From Candidatus Sabulitectum sp. (GTDB lineage: Bacteria > Fermentibacterota > Fermentibacteria > Fermentibacterales > JCC-6), in NCBI GenBank assembly GCA_029934845.1, contig JAOZLN010000158.1:1-6149 (forward strand): a stretch of 6,149 bases of DNA. The letters are read 5' to 3'. The translations under genes and the position numbers were made by a program. The notes beneath the pieces were generated by a model. That model made no database searches. It was not told the DNA's origin and was given only the letters and a program-made list of their open reading frames with translations. Each line of letters begins with the position of its first letter. Position 1 is the stretch's first letter. This document shows, one piece after another, positions 1 through 6,062 of this stretch.

Positions 1-40
1 TATATTGATAGTGTTTGCTTACAAGTAATCGAGATTTTAG

Positions 41-44
41 GGAG
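41..44 (+). promoter_or_regulatory. Shine-Dalgarno site that fixes the start of the TPR-GGDEF gene
   Basis: GGAG lies 6 bases before the ATG at 51 and 9 bases before a second in-frame ATG at 54. An in-frame TAG at 9-11 closes the frame upstream. A TTG at 15 could extend the protein by 12 residues, but it would put the ribosome site inside the coding region, so the ATG at 51 is preferred. Confidence 0.7.
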
Positions 45-50
45 AGCAGG

Positions 51-1841
51 ATGATGACCTCTCAAAATACAAAAACTGAATCTCTGCATGAAGTAGAGAA
101 TCTCCTTGAAGATGCAGAGGGGAAAAACAGAATTGACCTTCTCAACAAGTATGCAATTCTCCTTGCTGACTTAGACAAATCCCGATGCCGTAAAATTACT
201 TCCCAGGCTCTTGAGCTAGCCGAATCTTCCGGGTATCGTAAAGGCAAGGCAGTGGCTCTGTTCGGGCTGGGTGAGGTGGCGCGAGTCTCGGGAGAGTATC
301 GGGCTGCTCTGGAATACTATGCAACCGCACTGAACATTTTTCAGGTACTGGGTGACGCTGTCCAGCAGGGTCGCTGTTTTCGCAGACTGGGAGATGTTCA
401 TTTCTTCATAAATAATCTCAACCTTTCGCTGAAATACTATCTGAATGCTCTAAGAATTTTTGAAAAGGCTGTTGAAAAAGATGGATCCAGTTACATTAAG
501 ATCAACCTGGGACATCTTATGGCTACTATCGGTAATGTTCTTAAAGATTCCGGTGACCTTGAAGCCTCTCTGGATTATTACAATCAATGTCATACTGTTT
601 ACACCCGGGAGGGATTCACCGCAGGAATACCGGGCATTTTGTACAACACCGGTAATATTCTTTATGCCCAGGGCAGGATGGACCAGGCAGAGAATATCTA
701 CAGGCAGGCTTTGACGGAAGCTGAGGCAAACGGGGATTACTATCTTGTCTCTATGGCTTTGAACAGTCTTGGCTCAGTGTTTCTTGCTGCGGATGATCTT
801 GAAACTGCCGAGACCTTCTTTTATCAATCGATGATCACCGCAGAGGAGCATGGCAGAAAGAGGGGAATTCTTGCCGCTACGGTAAAACTGGTCGAGCTTG
901 GAAGACTGCAGGGTAATTATGAGGATGCTCTTGAACTGTCTACGAAGGCAGAACGGCTTGCCGGGCAGCTGGACGACCGCAGAGGCCGTACGGATATTCT
1001 TAAGGAGAGAGCACTGATCTACCGGGGTATGTCCAAATATGAAGAAGCTCTGGAAACCATTCTGCTTTTTGAGAAGCTTCGCGAGGAGATTCTCTCCGAG
1101 AAGCGTACCCGCGAACTTGATATACTAAGAATCCGATATGAAACGGAAGTGAAAGAACACAAGATCGAGCTGTTGAAAAAGGAAAAGACAATTCAGCGAA
1201 GAATGATAGTGGCTTCGGTTGCTGGCCTTGCGCTGGCTGGTGTTTCTCTTGTTCTGGTGTACCGTAATGTACGATTTAGAACAAGGGTGAATAAAGAACT
1301 GGCAGATGCATATTCCCATGTTGAAAAACTGTCCCGATCTGATTCTTTAACAGGTCTTTCCAATAGACGGGCAATGATGAAAAATCTGGAGGGTGAGCAG
1401 ATCCGATCCTCCAGAACCAGCAGGCGATACGGGCTGATCATGGCGGATATTGATGATTTTAAACGGGTGAACGATAGTTACGGCCATGCCTGTGGAGATA
1501 AAGTTCTTGTGGAGGTCGCCAGCCGCATGAAAAAGGCCCTCAGAAGTCAGGACTTCTCTTCTCGGTGGGGCGGAGAGGAGTTTCTTCTTCTTCTGCCGGA
1601 AACAACACTGAATGGGGCGGCAAGGGTTGCAGAGAAAATACGGGCACTTATTTCAGATACTCCATTCAGATGTGATAAAGTCTCCATAAATATGACAATG
1701 ACATTTGGAGTATCCGAGGGTGGTGGAGTTCCGGTTGACCATGCCATTCAACAGGCAGACACAGCTTTGTACCGGGCCAAGCGGGATGGCAAGAACAGAG
1801 TGGATTCCCAGTTACCAGCTGCAGGAATACCAGTTACCTGA
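51..1841 (+). CDS. TPR-repeat diguanylate cyclase (GGDEF), membrane-associated
   Basis: Predicted diguanylate cyclase making c-di-GMP from two GTP; 596 residues from the ATG at 51. Residues about 30-345 hold seven to eight TPR repeats, likely a protein-binding sensor. A charged coiled coil (about 340-384) leads to one hydrophobic helix at 385-404 (MIVASVAGLALAGVSLVLVY). The GGDEF domain spans about 425-588: it opens with DSLTGLSNRR, has the metal-binding MADIDDFK (D466), and carries the signature GGEEF at 507-511. RSQD at 498-501 sits exactly five residues before GGEEF, which is the RxxD inhibitory site, so the enzyme looks active and feedback-inhibited. No signal peptide precedes the TPR block, which is odd for a protein with a single central membrane helix (see findings). 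It converges on a minus-strand operon that encodes a c-di-GMP phosphodiesterase. The domain calls are secure; the signal sensed is unknown. Confidence 0.93.
   Translation: MMTSQNTKTESLHEVENLLEDAEGKNRIDLLNKYAILLADLDKSRCRKITSQALELAESSGYRKGKAVALFGLGEVARVSGEYRAALEYYATALNIFQVLGDAVQQGRCFRRLGDVHFFINNLNLSLKYYLNALRIFEKAVEKDGSSYIKINLGHLMATIGNVLKDSGDLEASLDYYNQCHTVYTREGFTAGIPGILYNTGNILYAQGRMDQAENIYRQALTEAEANGDYYLVSMALNSLGSVFLAADDLETAETFFYQSMITAEEHGRKRGILAATVKLVELGRLQGNYEDALELSTKAERLAGQLDDRRGRTDILKERALIYRGMSKYEEALETILLFEKLREEILSEKRTRELDILRIRYETEVKEHKIELLKKEKTIQRRMIVASVAGLALAGVSLVLVYRNVRFRTRVNKELADAYSHVEKLSRSDSLTGLSNRRAMMKNLEGEQIRSSRTSRRYGLIMADIDDFKRVNDSYGHACGDKVLVEVASRMKKALRSQDFSSRWGGEEFLLLLPETTLNGAARVAEKIRALISDTPFRCDKVSINMTMTFGVSEGGGVPVDHAIQQADTALYRAKRDGKNRVDSQLPAAGIPVT
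1802..1838 (+). repeat. Imperfect 22-bp-period direct repeat at the 3' end of the GGDEF gene
   Basis: GGATTCCCAGTTACC (1802-1816) recurs as GGAATACCAGTTACC (1824-1838), 13 of 15 bases matching. The period is 22 bases, not a multiple of three, so the two copies are read in different frames. It affects only the last residues, beyond the GGDEF core. Confidence 0.6.
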
Positions 1842-1846
1842 GTTTC

Positions 1847-1861
1847 ATGTTCCCGGAACAT
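1847..1861. repeat. Perfect 7-bp-arm palindrome just after the GGDEF gene stop
   Basis: ATGTTCC, one central C, then GGAACAT. It begins 6 bases after the stop codon. A second short inverted repeat follows (ATTCC at 1860-1864 with GGAAT at 1871-1875, 6-base loop), trailed by an AT-rich stretch. It could be a protein-binding site or a weak first terminator for the plus-strand gene. No function can be assigned from sequence alone. The rest of 1876-2022 shows no gene or clear structure. Confidence 0.45.
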
Positions 1862-2022
1862 TCCCCGATCGGAATCTTAATATCTCATTCATTTTAAGAA
1901 GGTAAAACAGGTTATCCACGCCCCTCGACACTGTATACCTTAATGTTTCACTTTAATGCTCTGGTATTCTGAGAGCCGGCAGTATGCGATAGTTTAGTAT
2001 ACAGAGTACTGGTTTAAAGAAA

Positions 2023-2054
2023 TGGCGGGTTGTGATTGTGACCCGCCAGTTTTA
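2023..2054. terminator. Bidirectional intrinsic terminator between convergent genes
   Basis: TGGCGGGT (2023-2030) pairs perfectly with ACCCGCCA (2041-2048), giving an 8-bp GC-rich stem with a 10-base loop. On the plus strand it is followed by GTTTTA. On the minus strand the stem is followed by a T-rich run (ATTTCTTT). It starts 3 bases past the stop codon of the minus-strand lipoprotein gene and lies about 180 bases past the plus-strand GGDEF gene, so it can end both transcripts. The U-tracts are short, so efficiency is uncertain. Confidence 0.7.
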
Positions 2055-3089
2055 TTGCTCTTCAAAGTATTCAAAGCCATCCACTATATCAAGATACACC
2101 CCGTCAAAACCGGCATCAAGAATTATGTCCAGGTATGAATTACTGCTTCCAAAAATTATCGCCTGCCATTCTGGATACCAGTATCTGACCTTGTAATTAC
2201 CCGCCCACTCCGGGTTCTCAGCCTCAAGCCACTCTGGTCGATTGCTACTCCAGCTGCTCTCCCAGTAAAAGCGGTAGTCTTCCGCCTCCCCTATACTCAT
2301 ATAGCAGACAACCAGCCTGTCGCTGCCCGAAGCCTTTACTTTAAGTTGCTGTAACTCCAGATCTGTAAACATTTCTTCGTTGAAACAGAGGTCCATAATA
2401 ATTACATCGTAGTTTGTGGCGGACACAGCACTAATCAGCTCTTGCTTTGTGGCGTAATTCTCACCGTTTATCAGGTAGAGAAAATTTTGAGCCTGTGATA
2501 TCTGTGTGATGTCAGTGCTGTTCATATTGTACGGTTCTGCAGGGTAGTCGGGGATGTTGTTCAATTCTCGGTGGTCTGCAGCAAAAGAAATAAACCCGTT
2601 TCCCTGATTCTGAGAGTATGAATCATCCATTTTGCTGTGGGTGAAGCAGTAGTCGGTGGCAAGAACCTCAACCCCATACTGTTCACACAGCAGACAAAGT
2701 TGAAGGAGGTGTTCTTTGTCCTGGACAGGAGTTGCCTCATCATCATTGTAGTACCCGTAAAACATGCTTTCCCTGCCGGTTGCATCAATTGCATCAAGAT
2801 AGTCTGCCTCAGGGGTACCGTCCCCCTCTCCAGAGTCTGTGATAAGTTCCTGGCCGTTCTGGGGAATTATTATAAACGTGTTGTCTATTCCTTTTGCGTA
2901 AACCCCAATATCTGTAACGAATTCTCTCATTTCCTCTCTGTAATTAACATTGCCCGCCGGAGGTCCGGCAACGTTATCGCTTCCACAACCACAAATGAGA
3001 AACACCACCACAGCTATTGCTTGACAGAGTACTAGTTTCATAGAGGAACCCTTTTCTAGTTTCATAGAAGAACTCTTTTCTGGTTTCAT
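2052..3089 (-). CDS. Lipoprotein of the MJ1477/TM1410 (GH114-like) putative glycoside hydrolase family, apparently circularly permuted
   Basis: Predicted exported lipoprotein with a TIM-barrel polysaccharide-hydrolase fold; 345 residues from the outermost ATG. The signal peptide is MKLVLCQAIAVVVFLICGC (17-35), with Cys35 the likely lipidated residue. Family motifs include PQNGQEL (76-82), ATGRESMFYG (103-112), LATDYCF (143-149), YDVIIMDLCF (227-236), CYMSIGEAEDYRFYW (262-276), NPEWAGNYKVRYWYPEWQ (292-309) and GFDGVYLDIVDGFEYF (327-342). In the family as I know it, the VYLDIVD motif precedes PQNG; here the order is reversed and the protein stops right after VYLDIVDGFEYFEEQ, as if the two half-barrels were swapped. 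Acidic residues typical of the active site (DLCF, YLDIVD, GRE) remain. The start is ambiguous: ATG at 3089 overlaps the preceding stop as ATGA, while ATG at 3041 has the best ribosome site (AAGGG, 7-base spacing) and gives a standard 19-residue signal peptide. Substrate is unknown; polygalactosaminidase is only the nearest described activity. Last gene of the operon. Confidence 0.88.
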   Translation of the reverse strand: MKPEKSSSMKLEKGSSMKLVLCQAIAVVVFLICGCGSDNVAGPPAGNVNYREEMREFVTDIGVYAKGIDNTFIIIPQNGQELITDSGEGDGTPEADYLDAIDATGRESMFYGYYNDDEATPVQDKEHLLQLCLLCEQYGVEVLATDYCFTHSKMDDSYSQNQGNGFISFAADHRELNNIPDYPAEPYNMNSTDITQISQAQNFLYLINGENYATKQELISAVSATNYDVIIMDLCFNEEMFTDLELQQLKVKASGSDRLVVCYMSIGEAEDYRFYWESSWSSNRPEWLEAENPEWAGNYKVRYWYPEWQAIIFGSSNSYLDIILDAGFDGVYLDIVDGFEYFEEQ

Positions 3090-3104
3090 AGAAGAACCAT
3101 TTTC
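3033..3104 (-). repeat. Three tandem 24-bp repeats carrying three in-frame start codons
   Basis: Units 3033-3056, 3057-3080 and 3081-3104 are 24 bases each. Neighbouring units differ at two and three positions. Each contains one minus-strand ATG (first base at 3041, 3065 and 3089). The unit at 3081-3104 spans the end of the upstream propeller gene (its last codons and TGA) and the first codons of the lipoprotein gene, so the others look like duplications of that junction. Because 24 is a multiple of three, all copies stay in frame and encode a repeated MK-x-EK-x-SS segment ahead of the signal peptide. Confidence 0.9.
3048..3052 (-). promoter_or_regulatory. Best Shine-Dalgarno site of the three lipoprotein start codons
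   Basis: On the minus strand AAGGG sits 7 bases before the ATG at 3041. The equivalent place in the other two repeat units reads AAGAG (before 3065) and AAATGG (before 3089), both weaker. This favours 3041 as an independent start, with 3089 used if translation is coupled to the upstream gene. Confidence 0.5.
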
Positions 3105-4810
3105 TCTGTGATACCTCCACTGGATGTACCAAGTCTTACGAAGTACATCCCTGGAGCTGAAGACTCACCAGCGGGATAGCTTCGGTCCCAGATGATCATG
3201 TGCGTTCCCTGGTTGATCTCACCGGACATCAGGTTCTTTACAAGTCTTCCTGAAATATCATAAACGTCCAGTGAAGCAAATCCAGCGATCTTCATTGTAA
3301 AACTGATGTTAACTGTGCCTGCTGCCGGGCTGGGAGATATGTTGATCAAAGGGTCCATCTGAACTGAACCGCTTCCAATACCAAGATAAGGTCCCATGGA
3401 TCCGTCCAGGTTTATGTTCTGAGCATAGATTCCGCTTTCATTTCTTGCGTCCTGCCAGGTGAAGTATGCACTTTCACCGTAGCCACCACATATTCCCAGA
3501 TCACCTTTACCACCAAGACTGGAGGCGGAAAGAGTCGTTGGACCCCAGGTAACAGAACCGTCGCAATCTGTCCTGAAAGACCCAACAGCGGTTTCCACAG
3601 ATCCGATCAGGTAGCCAATATACAAACCGCAGGCTTCAGACAATGTGCGCACATAAGATATCTGAGAAGACCCCAATGGCAACAACTCCAACCCGCTGTC
3701 AGTCCAGAGCCGGTCCCCTGTTGCTGAGAATTTTTGACCATAAAGTCCGAATTGACTCTGGTTTCCATTTGTCTCGACCCAGAAGACAAACACCTGGTCG
3801 CCGTCACAGGCAGCCGATGGGTTCATGTGCAGTCTGTCTGTGGAATTCGTAGACGCCTGTGCTCCGTTCATGGGAAAGAGCATGGTGCCTTCTGCGTCTA
3901 TGTGCTGTACCCATGAGTTGAAAATTGAAGTGCCTGGAGCATCGTACCAGCTGTATATGGCTCCTCCGGCACCGTCTGATATTACTTCAGGAAAGCTCCA
4001 TGGTGTGATTGCTCCTGAGTTGTAGATCTGAATGTATGTGTCTTCCCATATACCAGTACCCAGATCACTGAACTTCTGGGTATAGAGATGTGTTACCTGC
4101 ATGGGAAACGAACCAGTTGAGCTTTTCCAGAGTACTATTACGCTGTCTTCACCGGCAGCTACAACATCGGGAGAAGAAAGATCTGCTGCTGCATCTGTGA
4201 TGGATATGCCCCAATCCCCCCAGAGCTTGTCTCCTGCAGGTGATATCTTCTGGAAGATCAGAACATCTTCCAAATCTGATCTGCCCCAGGTGAAAACGCA
4301 GTTGCCGTTGCCGGTAACTGCAACTTTGGGAGCTGGTTCAAAACCCGGCACTGTTGTATCTGAAAGGCAGATCCCATCCGGTCCCCACAGGAAAGAACCA
4401 TCGCTGCTAATCATGTAAGCAGACACGTCGAGATCACTTCCAGGATTCCTTACATCTGAGAAAACCACTACAGCATTGTCATTCCCGTCAACAGCCATGT
4501 CGTAGTCAACCAGCCAGCTCTGTTGTGTATGAGCGCTGATCAGCAAACCATCTTCTGTGAACTGGACTTCCCCAAGTTCATTAAGCCTCTGGAGGTACAG
4601 ACAGTAGCCGCTGTCTCTGGAATCAAACCATGAGATAAAGCAGCCTCCATCCGAAGTAGCTGCTATTTTGGGAATGGTCTGATCTCCGGCAAGGTCACAT
4701 ATCTGAAGATTCAGCAGTGAGTCTGAACTCCACTGCGCCAATGCGTAACCTGTGAATATCAGAAGCGGGAGGAATAGCCCTCCCGCCACTACTTTTCTTC
4801 TTCTGTACAT
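3086..4810 (-). CDS. Exported propeller-like repeat protein with FlgD-Ig/T9SS-type C-terminal domain
   Basis: Predicted secreted or surface protein of 574 residues; function not recognised. The N-terminus MYRRRKVVAGGLFLPLLIFT starts a Sec signal peptide, with probable cleavage after ALA at residue 25. Residues about 41-475 hold roughly eight degenerate repeats of about 50 residues with the pattern (F/V)xW-D-R...Y.Q.....G...W...G. Clear examples are FISWFDSRDSG (58-68), CVFTWGRSDLED (171-182), VFWVETNGNQSQFGLYGQ (342-359) and FTWQDARNESGIYAQ (450-464). This suggests a seven- or eight-bladed beta-propeller. Residues about 485-574 form an Ig-like tail (INISPSPAAGTVNISF, LDVYDISGRLVKNL, APGMYFVRL, ending KMVLL) like FlgD-Ig or type-A sorting domains. 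The start at 4810 is preferred over an upstream ATG at 4933 because it begins the signal peptide and has AGAGGG 5 bases upstream; the longer form would run into the HD-GYP gene. It overlaps the lipoprotein gene by 4 bases. Confidence 0.88.
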   Translation of the reverse strand: MYRRRKVVAGGLFLPLLIFTGYALAQWSSDSLLNLQICDLAGDQTIPKIAATSDGGCFISWFDSRDSGYCLYLQRLNELGEVQFTEDGLLISAHTQQSWLVDYDMAVDGNDNAVVVFSDVRNPGSDLDVSAYMISSDGSFLWGPDGICLSDTTVPGFEPAPKVAVTGNGNCVFTWGRSDLEDVLIFQKISPAGDKLWGDWGISITDAAADLSSPDVVAAGEDSVIVLWKSSTGSFPMQVTHLYTQKFSDLGTGIWEDTYIQIYNSGAITPWSFPEVISDGAGGAIYSWYDAPGTSIFNSWVQHIDAEGTMLFPMNGAQASTNSTDRLHMNPSAACDGDQVFVFWVETNGNQSQFGLYGQKFSATGDRLWTDSGLELLPLGSSQISYVRTLSEACGLYIGYLIGSVETAVGSFRTDCDGSVTWGPTTLSASSLGGKGDLGICGGYGESAYFTWQDARNESGIYAQNINLDGSMGPYLGIGSGSVQMDPLINISPSPAAGTVNISFTMKIAGFASLDVYDISGRLVKNLMSGEINQGTHMIIWDRSYPAGESSAPGMYFVRLGTSSGGITEKMVLL

Positions 4811-4815
4811 TCTTT

Positions 4816-4821
4816 CCCTCT
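4816..4821 (-). promoter_or_regulatory. Shine-Dalgarno site of the propeller-protein gene
   Basis: AGAGGG on the minus strand, 5 bases before the ATG at 4810 and just past the TAG of the HD-GYP gene (4824-4826). The 13-base gap between the two genes leaves no room for a promoter, supporting co-transcription and the shorter start. Confidence 0.7.
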
Positions 4822-4823
4822 TT

Positions 4824-5993
4824 CTACTGATCCGGATATGTATCTTTGATCTCTCGCAGAACATCCAGTTGGGACATGAAGTGGTGCCTAAGTCCGGGAT
4901 CGAATTTGTTTTCGAACAGTCTTTCCATTTCATCTTTTACCATCTTGTCGGACCATGGGCTTTTGTAAGCTCTGCTTGAGCTCAGGGCATCGAAAACATC
5001 AGCAATTGCAGTTATTCTTGCCATGAAAGGAATATCTTTACCAGTCAGGCCATGGGGATATCCGGACCCGTCCCAACTTTCGTGATGGCAGAGCGCAATA
5101 TCTCTGGCCATTTCATCGAATGTGGATTCGCAGTTCCTAAGAACTTCCGCCCCAATGAGGCAGTGGTTTTGCATGATGGTACGCTCTTCTATTGTAAGGC
5201 TGCCGGGCTTTTTAAGTATTGCATCGCTTATTCCGGTCTTTCCCACATCATGGAGCATTGCAGCCATTCTCAGTACATCACGGTTATGGATCCTGTCTTC
5301 TTCTTCAACATGATTAGTTCTGGCCCAGGAATCGTAAATAGCCACTGCATAGCTTCCAACTCTGTTCACATGAGGTCCGGTTTCTTTCGGGTCACGAAAC
5401 TCGGTCATGTTCACCATACGCATAAGCAGTGTTCTTGTCATCATTGCACGTTCAAGAGCCAGAGCTCCCAGAGTTGCATAATATTTACCAAGAAGCTCCA
5501 TTGTGCTGTGGAATGGAACAAATTCACGCTTGTCTGTTCTGGCATTGATCAGTTGCAGAACACCTACAACAATCTTGCGATTGTTGATCAGTGGCAGCGT
5601 AAGTGTTGATCTGGTACGGTAGAGTGAAATTTTATCGTAGCTGTCATCGAATGAATAAGGAGCCTCTGTCGGGATCTTGCGGACATCATTGATATTAAGA
5701 ATCTCTCCGGTACAGGCAACGTATCCGGCCATACTTGCCCTGTTCTTCGGAATTGTAAAACGGGTATAGGGGATTCTTTCCCCTCGACCTGTAATAGTTT
5801 CATTCTGGGAATGGCCAAAAGAAAGAACATCATCTTCAACTGTATAAATAGAACCGGCATCTGCATTGGTGAAGAAGCGGGCTTCTGTAAGTATCTGTTC
5901 CAGCAGGATGTCTATATCGCCAATGTTAACGAGTATGGCCCCTGCTGCCAGAACCCTCTCCAGAAAATCATTATCGGCTGTAACAGCCTCCAT
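4824..5993 (-). CDS. GAF-HD-GYP cyclic-di-GMP phosphodiesterase
   Basis: Predicted cytoplasmic c-di-GMP phosphodiesterase of 389 residues, with no signal peptide or membrane helix. Residues about 10-182 form a GAF sensor domain (SMAGYVACTGEILNINDV at 87-104, and the strand VVGVLQLIN at 142-150). The HD-GYP domain runs from about 190 to 380. All expected metal and active-site residues are visible: E204 and H208 in ETGPHVNRV, H248 and D249 with K252 in LHDVGKTGI, H277, H303 and H304 in HHESWDGSGYP, GYP at 311-313, and D332 in ADVFDAL. The extra glutamate four residues before the first histidine fits the three-metal subtype. The start ATG has a strong GGAGG six bases upstream. It is the first gene of the tight operon and converges with a diguanylate cyclase, so this locus can both make and break c-di-GMP. 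The GAF ligand is unknown. Confidence 0.95.
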   Translation of the reverse strand: MEAVTADNDFLERVLAAGAILVNIGDIDILLEQILTEARFFTNADAGSIYTVEDDVLSFGHSQNETITGRGERIPYTRFTIPKNRASMAGYVACTGEILNINDVRKIPTEAPYSFDDSYDKISLYRTRSTLTLPLINNRKIVVGVLQLINARTDKREFVPFHSTMELLGKYYATLGALALERAMMTRTLLMRMVNMTEFRDPKETGPHVNRVGSYAVAIYDSWARTNHVEEEDRIHNRDVLRMAAMLHDVGKTGISDAILKKPGSLTIEERTIMQNHCLIGAEVLRNCESTFDEMARDIALCHHESWDGSGYPHGLTGKDIPFMARITAIADVFDALSSSRAYKSPWSDKMVKDEMERLFENKFDPGLRHHFMSQLDVLREIKDTYPDQ

Positions 5994-6062
5994 GCAAATC
6001 CTCCAGTCGTTATTTTTTAAGATACACTAACAACACGGAATCTGCAATGCTCCATTGATTTA
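5994..6062 (-). promoter_or_regulatory. Gap before the HD-GYP gene: strong Shine-Dalgarno and a weak promoter candidate
   Basis: On the minus strand GGAGG (6000-6004) sits 6 bases before the ATG. Further upstream TTGCAG (6042-6047) and TATCTT (6019-6024) are separated by 17 bases and could be a weak sigma-70-type promoter. The matches to consensus are only partial, and no terminator hairpin is visible after the preceding gene, so read-through from it is also possible. Confidence 0.3.

Noticed and set aside
1912..1920. TTATCCACG, close to a DnaA box
   Set aside because: Only a single near-match, with no cluster of boxes, no AT-rich unwinding region and no replication genes. Expected by chance.
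1842..2051. Possible small gene or leftover half of the hydrolase gene in the convergent gap
   Set aside because: No open frame with a start, ribosome site or family motif was seen on either strand; only the palindromes and the terminator are supported.
2637..3035. Plus-strand open frame of 132 codons
   Set aside because: It lies antisense to the lipoprotein gene, whose family motifs are clear; the plus-strand translation shows no domain.
4101..4418. Plus-strand open frame of 105 codons
   Set aside because: Antisense to the repeat region of the propeller gene; low-complexity Ser/Pro-rich translation of the kind expected from a shadow frame.
4811..4933. Longer start for the propeller protein at 4933
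   Set aside because: It would overlap the HD-GYP coding region by over 100 bases, adds a charged leader ahead of a good signal peptide, and ignores the AGAGGG site just before 4810.
5052..5609. Plus-strand open frame of 185 codons
   Set aside because: It is antisense to the well-supported HD-GYP gene, its translation is rich in Cys, His and Ser with no recognisable domain, and it has no convincing ribosome site. Treated as a shadow.
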